The notes under the pieces are model-generated. The model ran no database searches, was not told the DNA's origin, and worked only from the letters and a program-made list of their open reading frames with translations. The position numbers and the translations under genes are program-made. 64,000 nt of DNA. Source: G963676655 sp963676655 (GTDB lineage Bacteria; Verrucomicrobiota; Lentisphaeria; Victivallales; Victivallaceae). How positions within the stretch are numbered: position 1 is the stretch's first letter; every line of letters starts with the position of its first letter. Location of the stretch: the NCBI GenBank assembly GCA_963676655.2, contig CAXXKX010000004.1, positions 620,001-684,000 of the forward strand, written 5' to 3'. Positions 1 through 7,947 of the stretch are shown one piece after another.

Positions 1-254
1 TAGTGTTGGCGGGTGAGGTGAGTTGTCGCTTGAAAAATGAGACAGTTATGACGCTTGGGACGACTGGAGTTTTGAGGATGAATTCAAGAGCCGCAATCGT
101 CCCAAAAGTCTCAAATACGATAAACTCAGACTTATTCGCCGAGTCGAGTATAAAGCGACTGTTGCAATATATCATTGGCAACAGCACTTTCGGCAATAAT
201 TTAAAATTGTCCGAGTCCTATATTCCGTAAGATGCTTTTTTTACATTTGATCTT
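1..254. other. Left-edge noncoding stretch with an inverted repeat
   Basis: I see no supportable gene here. The one plus-strand reading frame (3-230, 75 codons) has no clear ribosome site and no recognisable protein character. An inverted repeat is visible: ttgggacga at 55-63 against tcgtcccaa at 97-105, extended outward by tgagac (38-43) and gtctca (108-113) with unequal bulges. It could fold as RNA, or it could be the end of an element lying outside the window. Confidence 0.3.
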
Positions 255-1400
255 TCAAATATATTCAACGATATAATTGATCAATGCCTGACTTTCCCCG
301 GAATCGACATCGCCCCAGAGGGCTAGTAAACCGGCTGTCACTGCTTCGCGGCTGGAGCCGAACTCTTCCCGGGCGGCCAGTGCAGCAGCTTTGGCGATAA
401 TATTCGGTTCAACGCCCTGACTCATGACCACGCGCATAGTGCCGATCACCCGGTCGTTCCAGGATAATTTGCGCGGCAGATCACGGGTGATCCGGTCGAT
501 TGCGTCACGCAGGAAAGGGTTGGTCATGCGAACCAGCAGGTCAACCGCGTATTCGCGAAATCCCGCTTTAGTGAACAGCGGATCAAAATTATTGTATTTG
601 CAACACAGCGCCCGGCCGGATTCGTCGACGAACGCGCTAAATGCGTCACAGATCAGGTCGACATGGTCGCGCAGTTCGCTCATCAGTTCAAGTCCACGCT
701 GCTTGCCGAAAGTTCCGAGCATAAAGTGGATTGCGTTATGACCGTAGAGTTTGGCTTCCTCGAACGGATAAAGGTCGGGTTTGACGATCAAACCCTGAGT
801 CAGGCGGTTTTCGATGCCTGGAGCGCTGGAAATGAGGATTTTGTTGAATTCCTCCACCAGATGACCGCGATCAGCATCGGGACTTAACGGCTTCATGTTG
901 CGTTCGGCACATTCGGCGGCGGTGATAACCCCGCTCATTTTGCCGACAACGGTGTTCAGACAATAGGTTTCCGGGAACTCGTCGCCAAGCAGCGCGGCCA
1001 GTTCTTCCGCCGCGTGATTATTATTTTCGGCGGTATAGATGAAACGCCGTTTGCCGGGAGCCATGGCAAAACCTTTTTTCAGCCAGGGCGCGACATGTTT
1101 GAAAAAGTTTACACTGGGCAGGGCGGTAGCCAGTTCGTCCGCTTCCGCGGCGACGGCAACCAGTTTTTCCAGGTCGGCTTCGTCGGTAGGATTGAATACT
1201 TCGATGCCGGTATAAGTTTCCGGATAAACCCGGTCGGCCGCTGCGATGTTGATTGAGACTTCGCCGGTTGAGTTAACCGCTTTTTTAAGTTTGTCGTCAA
1301 CTTCCGCGATAACAATCCGGTCAAATTTGCCTTTGAATGCGCCGGATAGAAAAATACCGGTCTGGATCGGACCGAGTCCGATACCTAAAAATGTGCTCAT
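255..1400 (-). CDS. Mannitol dehydrogenase-like polyol dehydrogenase (long-chain family)
   Basis: This is probably an NAD(P)-dependent polyol or polyol-phosphate dehydrogenase acting in the cytoplasm. The 381-residue protein opens with a Rossmann-like GIGLGPIQTG (residues 6-15). It has the MtlD-like stretch NTVVGKMSGVI near 149-159. It also carries K-x4-N-x2-H at K217/N222/H225, the catalytic signature of polyol-specific long-chain dehydrogenases. It is closer in layout to mannitol-1-phosphate 5-dehydrogenase than to mannitol 2-dehydrogenase, but the substrate cannot be read from sequence. The ATG at 1400 is preceded by AAAGGATT. The gene lies 21 bp downstream of the sulfatase at 1422-2741, so the two are probably cotranscribed and the substrate may be a sugar derivative freed by that sulfatase. 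Confidence 0.8.
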   Translation of the reverse strand: MSTFLGIGLGPIQTGIFLSGAFKGKFDRIVIAEVDDKLKKAVNSTGEVSINIAAADRVYPETYTGIEVFNPTDEADLEKLVAVAAEADELATALPSVNFFKHVAPWLKKGFAMAPGKRRFIYTAENNNHAAEELAALLGDEFPETYCLNTVVGKMSGVITAAECAERNMKPLSPDADRGHLVEEFNKILISSAPGIENRLTQGLIVKPDLYPFEEAKLYGHNAIHFMLGTFGKQRGLELMSELRDHVDLICDAFSAFVDESGRALCCKYNNFDPLFTKAGFREYAVDLLVRMTNPFLRDAIDRITRDLPRKLSWNDRVIGTMRVVMSQGVEPNIIAKAAALAAREEFGSSREAVTAGLLALWGDVDSGESQALINYIVEYI

Positions 1401-1421
1401 AATATTTAATCCTTTATGTTT

Positions 1422-2741
1422 TTATATACAGACAGACACAGACGCTTCGGGAGCGATTTCGCAAAAAAGTCGCTCCACGATGTCTATGTTTGCTGCCGCA
1501 ATATTATTCAATTCTTTGGGATCTTCATTCAGATCATACAATTCGGTCGGAGCTTCATCCCAGACGACCAGTTTATAATAGCCGTCGGTTACCGCCCGCC
1601 AGTTTTTCAGGCCGCTGGACATATGGTCCCTGACGGCTGCCGCTTTACCGGTAAGGATCGGCCTCAGGCTTTGTGAATCGGTTGCCGGCAACGGTTCGGC
1701 TCCGGCAAAGTCCAGGATTGTCGATGCGATATCCACAACTTCGCCCAGCGCCCTGGTTTCTCCCTGTTTCACGCCCGGCCCCGCGAATACCAGCGGAACT
1801 TCAACTGATGGCGCGTGAGGTTTGCATTTGCCCCAGCTATTGAAATCTCCGAGCATTTCCCCGTGGTCGGAAGAAAAGATTATCAGGGTATTGTCCAACT
1901 CTCCGCGAGCTTCAACTTCTTTGATGAACTCGCCGACCAGCCGGTCGATATTTTCAATCATTGCCGCGTAGTGACGTCGATTACGCTGATGATCCTCCTC
2001 GGAATATCTTTCGTCGTCATTATTGAGTGGAGGATTGAATTCCGTTCCCTCCCAATCGGCAGCCATGTTTGCTGTTACATCCATTGGATTGTGCGGACCG
2101 GTAAAATTGACCTGCATGAACCAAGGCTGTTCCTCCGGGAATTCTCGGAGGATTTCCATTCCTTTTTGACTCAACCAGTTATCACAATAAAGTTCTTTTG
2201 TAACACAGGTCACATACGCACCACGGAATTCGCTCTGGTTGATATGTTCCTGCGCGTAATCATCGGCCAGTCCCGCTTCATCCAGCGCTTTCAGATAAGG
2301 CCCGACCGGACCGTCATATTTCCGGTAGGTGATTGACCCGTCCAGTTTGCCTTCATTGTCGCAGCCGTCGGTGAAACCCCATTCGTCAAGATGGCCGGAA
2401 CCGTCCAACTGCCAGTTGTAACCGGGTTTGTCAAGGTCGAATTTTCCGACTCCGGCCACCCGGTAACCGGCGTTGCGCAGATTTTTGTAAATATTCGGTG
2501 GTTCAACCGGCATTGGCTGACCGTTATCGATGACGCCGCACCGGTCGTATTCAAGTCCGAGTGCCAGCGCCGCCCGGCTCGGGGCGCATAAGGGGGACGG
2601 ACACCACGCCCGTTTGAAGGTCATGCCGGTAGCTCTGAGTTTATCCAGGTTGGGAGTACGCAACGGAATGCCCGCAGTCGCTTTCAGCCAGTCCCCGCGC
2701 CATTGGTCGGGGAAGAAAAATAATATATTCGGTTTAGTCAT
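1422..2741 (-). CDS. Sulfatase (Cys-type, formylglycine-dependent)
   Basis: A type I sulfatase predicted to hydrolyse sulfate esters. The metal-binding N-terminus reads PNILFFFPDQWRGD (residues 4-17). The formylglycine motif CAPSR starts at Cys52, and the C-terminal half contains SSDHGEMLGD, which supplies metal and sulfate ligands. I chose MTKPN at 2741 because a GGAG lies 9 bases before it; the frame stays open to an ATG at 2756 (five residues more). There is no signal peptide, which is unusual for a polysaccharide sulfatase and suggests either cytoplasmic action on small sulfated sugars or non-standard export. It heads a two-gene unit with the downstream polyol dehydrogenase. Confidence 0.9.
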   Translation of the reverse strand: MTKPNILFFFPDQWRGDWLKATAGIPLRTPNLDKLRATGMTFKRAWCPSPLCAPSRAALALGLEYDRCGVIDNGQPMPVEPPNIYKNLRNAGYRVAGVGKFDLDKPGYNWQLDGSGHLDEWGFTDGCDNEGKLDGSITYRKYDGPVGPYLKALDEAGLADDYAQEHINQSEFRGAYVTCVTKELYCDNWLSQKGMEILREFPEEQPWFMQVNFTGPHNPMDVTANMAADWEGTEFNPPLNNDDERYSEEDHQRNRRHYAAMIENIDRLVGEFIKEVEARGELDNTLIIFSSDHGEMLGDFNSWGKCKPHAPSVEVPLVFAGPGVKQGETRALGEVVDIASTILDFAGAEPLPATDSQSLRPILTGKAAAVRDHMSSGLKNWRAVTDGYYKLVVWDEAPTELYDLNEDPKELNNIAAANIDIVERLFCEIAPEASVSVCI

Positions 2742-2762
2742 CTTCCGTTTCTCCATAAATAC

Positions 2763-3136
2763 ATATGCATGACCGCATACCTTGCCGTGTTCAGGAAAAT
2801 AATAATCAGCAGCAACCAGTATTGGAAACTTAGCCTGAATTATTTACAAATTTATGGCGACCTGTTACAATCTGCTCAAAATAAAGCATTTGCTTATGTC
2901 CTCAACGTAGCGCTGCTACGCCTGAGGGATAATCAAAAACTTTCTTTTTGAGCATATTTTCACATCTCATCCATTTTTTATGAATAGTTCAGGTTAGGGT
3001 CAACGCAAAAATTAAATTATAAACATAGACATAAGTTTGTGAAAGTCAAACAAAAATAGACATTTCCTGAGGTGTTTATTTTAAATTTCCTTAAAAAGGT
3101 ATATAGTATAAGTTGTTGTTATGCGGTCATGCATAT
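2763..3136. repeat. Exact 17-bp inverted repeat pair bounding an intergenic interval
   Basis: The sequence atatgcatgaccgcata at 2763-2779 recurs exactly as its reverse complement at 3120-3136. Each copy is itself a TATGC-N6-GCATA palindrome, like a dimeric regulator site. The left copy sits just upstream of the sulfatase start and the right copy about 100 bp upstream of tyrS, which diverges from it. The pair could be two binding sites, or the ends of a small 374-bp nonautonomous element; no target-site duplication is evident. The rest of 2757-3234 is A/T-rich with no gene, apart from the palindrome at 2873-2954. Confidence 0.6.
2873..2954. repeat. 82-bp near-palindrome (large imperfect hairpin)
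   Basis: The outer arms tgctcaaaa (2873-2881) and ttttgagca (2946-2954) are perfect complements. Inside them CCTCA (2900-2904) pairs with TGAGG (2923-2927), and CGTAGC (2906-2911) pairs with GCTACG (2915-2920) around a 3-base loop. The whole stretch can fold into one long interrupted hairpin or cruciform. It lies midway between the divergent sulfatase and tyrS genes. It may be a dispersed palindromic repeat of the REP type or a bidirectional terminator or insulator; it has no coding potential. Confidence 0.6.
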
Positions 3137-3234
3137 TTTAATATTGCTTGAAAACTTCTATTCGAGATTAATGGCCGCTATTTATTAATATGAATATTTA
3201 TGTATAAATGTTTTAACCCGAACCAGCGAGAAAT

Positions 3235-4509
3235 ATGAATATTTACAAAGAATTGAAAGGTCGTGGTTTCATCTATCAGGAAACCGACGTTGAGAATACC
3301 GAAAAGATTTTGACTGAAGAAAAAGTAACTTTTTATGTTGGTTTCGATCCTACCGGGAGCAGCCTGCATGTCGGTCACCTGCTGCCGATCATGGGGATGC
3401 GTCTGCTGCAGCAGGCCGGGCATACCCCGATCGTGCTGGTTGGCGGCGCGACCGCGCTGGTTGGCGACCCGTCCGGCAAAAGTTCAGCCCGGCCAATCCT
3501 GACCAAAGAAAATGTGGCCGAAAACGCTGCCGCGCTGAAAGAACAGCTCAGTCGTTTTATTTCGGTTGATAATGCGATTTTCGTCAATAATATTGACTGG
3601 TTCGAAGGCGTCAAGTATATTGATTTTCTGCGGGATATCGGTTCAAAGTTCAGCGTAAACAAGATGCTTGCGGCAGAATCGGTAAAACAGCGGCTTGAAA
3701 GCGGCATCTCGTATCTTGAGTTCAGTTACTCATTGCTTCAGGCCTATGACTTTTACATTTTGAACCGTGATCATAACTGCCGGATGCAGTTTGGCGGTCA
3801 GGATCAGTGGGGTAATATTGTGGCCGGGACCGAACTGGTTCGCCGCATGAACGGTTCGCAGTCATGCGCGATGACGTTCCCGCTGCTTTTGAACAGTCAG
3901 GGTGAAAAATTCGGCAAGACAGCCGGCGCGGCGGTTTGGCTGGACCCTGAACGCACCAGTATTTTCGATTACTATCAGTTCTGGCGCAATTGCGATGACG
4001 CGGATGTCGGTAAACTGCTTTGCTACTTTACTAATCTTCCGTTGGCCGAAATTAAAGATCTGGCCGCTTTGGAAGCGCCCGCGATCAATCGCGCCAAAGA
4101 GATTCTGGCCTATGAAGCTACAAAACTGGCTCATGGCAAGGCTGAAGCCGAAAAGGCGTATCTGGCTGCCTGTGGTAAATTCGGTTTTGCCGACCTGAAA
4201 GGCGATATCATTACTTCCAGCGAAGTGGCGACAATCAAGGTACAGACGGTTGAAGCCGATCTGCCGACCTATGAAATCGCGTCCGGCGAACTGGCCGGAG
4301 ACGGTATGTGGATCGTAAAACTTTTCACTGATTGCGGACTCTGCAAGTCCAATGGTGACGCCAGACGGCTGATTAAAGGCGGCGGCGCCTATATGAACGA
4401 TGAACGTGTTTCAAACATGGACCAGAACCTGACCGAAGTTGATTTTGTCGATGGTTCGATTACCTTGAAAGCAGGAAAGAAAAATATTCGTAAAATAATT
4501 TTAAAATAA
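3235..4509 (+). CDS. tyrS: Tyrosyl-tRNA synthetase
   Basis: Charges tRNA-Tyr with tyrosine in the cytoplasm. The 424-residue class I synthetase has the ATP-binding HIGH-type motif HVGH at residues 45-48 after YVGFDPTGSSL. The KMSKS-type loop appears as KFGKT at 225-229, typical of the bacterial TyrRS group. A C-terminal S4-like RNA-binding domain covers roughly residues 355-424 (LCKSNGDARRLIKGGG). Length is normal for the family. gltS follows after 21 bp on the same strand, so the two may share a transcript. The site before the ATG is weak. I see no T-box leader in the 480 bp upstream. Confidence 0.97.
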   Translation: MNIYKELKGRGFIYQETDVENTEKILTEEKVTFYVGFDPTGSSLHVGHLLPIMGMRLLQQAGHTPIVLVGGATALVGDPSGKSSARPILTKENVAENAAALKEQLSRFISVDNAIFVNNIDWFEGVKYIDFLRDIGSKFSVNKMLAAESVKQRLESGISYLEFSYSLLQAYDFYILNRDHNCRMQFGGQDQWGNIVAGTELVRRMNGSQSCAMTFPLLLNSQGEKFGKTAGAAVWLDPERTSIFDYYQFWRNCDDADVGKLLCYFTNLPLAEIKDLAALEAPAINRAKEILAYEATKLAHGKAEAEKAYLAACGKFGFADLKGDIITSSEVATIKVQTVEADLPTYEIASGELAGDGMWIVKLFTDCGLCKSNGDARRLIKGGGAYMNDERVSNMDQNLTEVDFVDGSITLKAGKKNIRKIILK

Positions 4510-4530
4510 GGAGATTCGGAGTAACGGAAT

Positions 4531-5898
4531 ATGAATATTATTATGATGTTTTGCGGGCTTTGCCTGCTGTTAGTGGTTGGAAAATTTTTACGAGTCAAAA
4601 TTCCGTTACTGCAAAAGCTCTATCTGCCGTCATCGGTTATCGGCGGAATACTGGGGCTGATTATCTTGACCATCTGGGGGGATGTTATTCCGCAGGGCTG
4701 GTATGCAGGCTGGAGTAAAGTACCGGGTTTCCTGATTAATATTGTTTTTGCCGCGTTGTTTCTCGGCGTGAGGATTCCCGGGATCGGTGAGATCTGGAAA
4801 ACCGCCGGGCCGCAGCTGGCTTACGGTCAGATCGTGGCTTGGGGACAATATCTGGTGGGTATCGGTCTTACCCTACTGGTGCTTGGTCCGATGTTTGGTT
4901 GTCCTGATGTTTTCGGGGTAATTGTGCCGGTTGGCTTCGAGGGCGGACACGGTACTGCCGGCGGCCTGGCCGAGACGTTCCAAAAACTTGGCTTCGCCGA
5001 GGGACGCGATCTCGGTCTGGCTTCGGCTACGGTGGGTATGGTTGCCGGTGTCGTCATCGGGATGGCGCTGATCAACTGGGCCGCCCGCAAAGGACTGCTC
5101 AAGGAAATCCAGTTGTTTGAATCCCGTAATAAACTGGAACGACAGGGCATCTATGAAGAGGGAAAACGTCCTCCGGCCGGAAAACAAACGGTTTCGGCCG
5201 ATTCGATTGATTCACTGGCCCTGCATCTATCACTGATCGGGATAGCGGTTCTGATCGGTTATGGTATTCAGCAGGGATTTGTCTACGTCAATAAATTTAT
5301 GCCTGAATTCATTCAGGAATTGGATATCCTTAACAGTTTTCCGTTATTTCCGCTCTGTATGATCGGCGGCTTACTGGTGCAATTGTTTTTTGGTCGAGCA
5401 AAAGAAGCTTCGTTGATAAATCACGGCCTGATGCAGCGTCTCAGCGGCGCGTCGCTTGACTTCCTGGTTGTCGCAGCTATTGCCACCATCAAGATCAAAA
5501 CGATTACTGATAACCTGTGGCCATTTATTCTGGTCGTTGCAATCGGGATTATCTGGAATATCTTCTGTGTGCTGTTCCTGGCAAAACGCATTCTGCCGAA
5601 TTACTGGTTTGAACGTTCTATCGCGGAAATGGGACAGTCTATGGGGGTTACCGCTACCGGATTGCTGCTGCTGCGGACAGTTGACCCGGAAAGTGAGACG
5701 GAGGCTCCGGCCGCTTTCGGTTACAAGCAACTTCTGCACGAACCATTTATGGGCGGCGGTTTATGGACCTCAGCCGCAGTGCCGCTGGTAATTTCAAAAG
5801 GCGGCTGGGTTGTGCTTGTAATCAGTGTCGGGGCGATTCTTGTCTGGTTGATTATCTGGTACGCCTTGTGGGGACACCGGAAAGACTTTTTTAATTGA
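4531..5898 (+). CDS. gltS: Sodium/glutamate symporter family protein
   Basis: An inner-membrane carrier of the GltS family, expected to import glutamate or a related dicarboxylate with Na+. The 455-residue protein is strongly hydrophobic with about 10-12 predicted membrane segments, beginning IIMMFCGLCLLLVVGKFL. The conserved pore segment GFEGGHGTAGGLAETF (about residues 134-149) matches the family's glycine-rich reentrant loop. A hydrophilic linker near 200-225 separates the two halves. It starts 21 bp after tyrS, with AGGAG at the tyrS stop and another GGAG closer to the ATG. Specificity beyond the family is inference. It is the only transporter-like gene in the window. Confidence 0.88.
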   Translation: MNIIMMFCGLCLLLVVGKFLRVKIPLLQKLYLPSSVIGGILGLIILTIWGDVIPQGWYAGWSKVPGFLINIVFAALFLGVRIPGIGEIWKTAGPQLAYGQIVAWGQYLVGIGLTLLVLGPMFGCPDVFGVIVPVGFEGGHGTAGGLAETFQKLGFAEGRDLGLASATVGMVAGVVIGMALINWAARKGLLKEIQLFESRNKLERQGIYEEGKRPPAGKQTVSADSIDSLALHLSLIGIAVLIGYGIQQGFVYVNKFMPEFIQELDILNSFPLFPLCMIGGLLVQLFFGRAKEASLINHGLMQRLSGASLDFLVVAAIATIKIKTITDNLWPFILVVAIGIIWNIFCVLFLAKRILPNYWFERSIAEMGQSMGVTATGLLLLRTVDPESETEAPAAFGYKQLLHEPFMGGGLWTSAAVPLVISKGGWVVLVISVGAILVWLIIWYALWGHRKDFFN

Positions 5899-5937
5899 TC
5901 ACGTCGGACACGTCGAACATCGAATAACTCAAATACT

Positions 5938-6176
5938 GTGCGAGCCGGGCTCCGAACGGCGAATGCTTTGAACATTTACATCGAACCTAAACCAGCATAG
6001 CCGGAACCAAGTTGCAGGCAGCCGTAAACGTAAGTATGGTCGAGGGAAGGTAGCGCCTGTTTCGATGAAACCGGCGGGAGACGTACGGATATGTAATTAA
6101 GGTCAATTGGTGACTAGATAATTCGCCCGTGGGGGGATGCTTTCGCATTCCGGTGCTTTCATCGAAAGCGACCCTA
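5938..6176 (+). ncRNA. Possible truncated group II intron (5' ribozyme part, no reverse transcriptase)
   Basis: This noncoding stretch resembles domain I of a bacterial group II intron. It begins GTGCGAG at 5938, which fits the GUGYG 5' splice site. It then has AACCTAAACCAGC (about 5984-5996), CCGGAACCAAG (6001-6011), GTAAACGTAAGTATGG (6024-6039) and a series of short hairpins, including GGATGCTTTCGCATTCC (6135-6151) and GCTTTCATCGAAAGC near 6155-6169. No maturase or reverse-transcriptase frame and no clear domain V follow, so it would be a dead remnant. The match rests on my memory of intron consensus, not a search; another structured RNA remains possible. The rest of 5899-6334 holds no gene. 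Confidence 0.45.
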
Positions 6177-6280
6177 CTGTTTACACAACAAATATTTGCA
6201 TTGCACGATTACATTTTTCTGCCCCAAAAATGCAGAAGTTTACAGGTCAGAACCTGACATCGAAATTGCAATCAGATGCA

Positions 6281-6312
6281 AAAAAGAAGGCCGCAATCAT
6301 TTGATTGCGGCC
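6281..6312 (-). terminator. Rho-independent terminator of the 6335-7561 gene
   Basis: A perfect 11-bp stem, ggccgcaatca at 6289-6299 and tgattgcggcc at 6302-6312, has a two-base gap in the loop. On the minus strand it is followed at once by TTCTTTTTT. It lies 23 bases past the stop codon of the minus-strand gene ending at 6335. Confidence 0.9.
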
Positions 6313-6334
6313 TGTATATTTTAAGGGAAATAAA

Positions 6335-7561
6335 TTAGAATTTATCAGCGTCGCTGATGACTTCCTCTTTTGCCGTTTCGGCTTTTTTCGGAGGTTCTGG
6401 CGCAGATGTGTCTTCAATGACAATTGCTGATTTGTATTCCAATGCGCTGAACATGATGCCGACACTGATCCGTTTGTTCTTCAGTTCCCAGGTATCTGTG
6501 GCGGTTAAACGTTCCGGGGTAAGGGTTTCAATTTTCGGGAACTCAACGGTTGTTGTTGCTTGTTTATATCTTTTACCGATGATATTGCGCATGGTTTCCC
6601 AGTCGTATTTGACATCGGCATCATAATCTGTATCAGGATGACCTTCGTAGTATAACGCAACTTCCTTGAGCTGGTCATCGGTATTGAATCTGAAGATCAG
6701 ATCGCAGGCTTTTCCGGCCAGAGTGGTTTCACAATAGACTTTACGGGGATCGACGTCCTCAAATTCCATATCTTTAATGGAAACGCTCCTAGCCTTCCCG
6801 ATCTTGAATTTTGTTACTTCTTTGGAGTCGTCAAAGTTGAACGAGGCAAAAGCCGGTTTGTCTTTGTTGTCGTTGAGTGATGAGGTAAGCTGTCTTTTGG
6901 AAGATGCTTTAGCAATTCTCAGAGCTATAACTTTTTTGACTCTCGCATCGTATTGTTTTTTGTCAAACTTCCAGATGTCATCAGCTGAAATATCGCTGAT
7001 CCGGACGCCGATCGAGACTCCGGGCTGGGTTTCAATAAATACCTTATTTTTATAGATCTGAGAGAATTTGCCTTGAACCAGGGTGCCGCGGTTTTTTCGG
7101 AAAGAAATCATCTCACCTTTGACCGGAGGCGTAAAAGACCCCATTTCTTTGATTGTGGTTTTCTCTATCAAAGCTTTTTTAGCTTTCCAGGCTTTTTCGG
7201 CGCGTTTTTTAGCTTCCAGGGCTTTTCTTTTTGCTTCAGCGCGTTTTTTAGCTTCCAGGGCTTTTTTAGCTTCCAGAGCTTTTTTAGCTTCCAAGGCTTT
7301 TCTAGCTTTTTCTTCTTCCAAAGCCTTTTGGGGATCGACGGGTTCAGCTGGCTTGTCGGCTGGCTGTTCCTTTGCCTCTGCAGCTTTTTCCGCTTCGGGG
7401 ACCGCCGGATCCTGAACCGGTTGTTTTTCAGGCGACGTCACTTTGGCGGCAGGAGGAGTTGTTTCCGGCTGAGCGTTTTTTTCAATTACAATTTCTGCCG
7501 AATATAATTGAATGCAGGCTAAACTTGCAATAAATAGTAAAAAAGATTTCAATATAAACAC
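6335..7561 (-). CDS. Exported Lys/Ala-repeat coiled-coil protein, paralogue A of a three-gene family
   Basis: Function unknown. The 408-residue protein has a signal peptide (residues 1-22, FLLFIASLACIQLYSA), then a Pro/Glu/Ala-rich spacer to about 90. A basic helical repeat built on KALEAK runs to about 150. A small beta-rich module (about 155-230: SFTPPVKGEMISFRKNRGTL...GVRISDISADDIW) resembles SH3-like or SHD1 barrels. The C-terminal domain of about 150 residues (AFASFNFDD...AIVIED) is shared with both upstream neighbours. The start is GTG at 7561 with a weak ribosome site; a TTG three codons later has GGTG before it. It has its own terminator. A periplasmic or wall-associated structural role is only a guess. 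Confidence 0.8.
   Translation of the reverse strand: MFILKSFLLFIASLACIQLYSAEIVIEKNAQPETTPPAAKVTSPEKQPVQDPAVPEAEKAAEAKEQPADKPAEPVDPQKALEEEKARKALEAKKALEAKKALEAKKRAEAKRKALEAKKRAEKAWKAKKALIEKTTIKEMGSFTPPVKGEMISFRKNRGTLVQGKFSQIYKNKVFIETQPGVSIGVRISDISADDIWKFDKKQYDARVKKVIALRIAKASSKRQLTSSLNDNKDKPAFASFNFDDSKEVTKFKIGKARSVSIKDMEFEDVDPRKVYCETTLAGKACDLIFRFNTDDQLKEVALYYEGHPDTDYDADVKYDWETMRNIIGKRYKQATTTVEFPKIETLTPERLTATDTWELKNKRISVGIMFSALEYKSAIVIEDTSAPEPPKKAETAKEEVISDADKF
7211..7301. repeat. 18-bp tandem repeats encoding KALEAK units
   Basis: Near-identical copies of agcttccagggctttt begin at 7211, 7250, 7268 and 7286, the last three exactly 18 bp apart. They encode the six-residue helical repeat of the gene at 6335-7561. 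Such arrays can change copy number by slippage. Confidence 0.85.
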
Positions 7562-7947
7562 CGTAAAATTTTAGTAAAGATTAGTTAATAATAGTATAAG
7601 AATTTAAAGTTATGCGAAAAAAATCACCAGATACACATTTTCCAAAAAGCTCTTATCATACTAATAAAGCCGGAATGTAACGACTCTAAAAGTTTTGTAG
7701 TTACCAGTCATAAAAAGCTCCGGAATAAATTCATCAATGTCATATATACAGCTATTTCTAAAGTCCATAATATAGAGCTTTATATTACATTTTCAAGATA
7801 AAATGAAGAATTTAATTTTGATATTGTGACCGTATAAGTTATATACTAACATTTATCTCAGTTAAAAAAGATGTCTAAGATAATCTGTACCCGCCTGAAC
7901 GGCAGATGAGTTATCTTGTTACAGGTAGTTCTATATTGGCTCTGTTT
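7562..7947. other. A/T-rich intergenic stretch between paralogues A and B
   Basis: No gene is seen. It should hold the promoter of the gene starting at 7561 (TATACT on the minus strand lies about 35 bases upstream of the start) and, at its right end, the terminator of the gene ending at 7948. Confidence 0.5.
7866..7917 (-). terminator. Possible terminator of the 7948-9102 gene
   Basis: On the minus strand AAGATAA pairs with TTATCTT and, after a TGAG bulge, TCTG pairs with CAGA (halves at 7877-7887 and 7903-7917). CTTTTTTAAC follows. The bulge and long loop make this a weaker call than the terminator at 6281. Confidence 0.4.

Noticed and set aside
3..230. 75-codon plus-strand reading frame
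   Set aside because: No ribosome site, no recognisable motif, and it crosses an inverted repeat; more likely noncoding.
3000..3234. T-box riboswitch before tyrS
   Set aside because: No T-box core sequence or specifier hairpin could be found.
5899..6334. SRP RNA, RNase P RNA or tmRNA
   Set aside because: The conserved cores I know for these RNAs are not present; the group II intron reading fits better.
7178..7310. CRISPR-like repeat array
   Set aside because: The repeats are in frame, contiguous and encode KALEAK helix units; there are no spacers.
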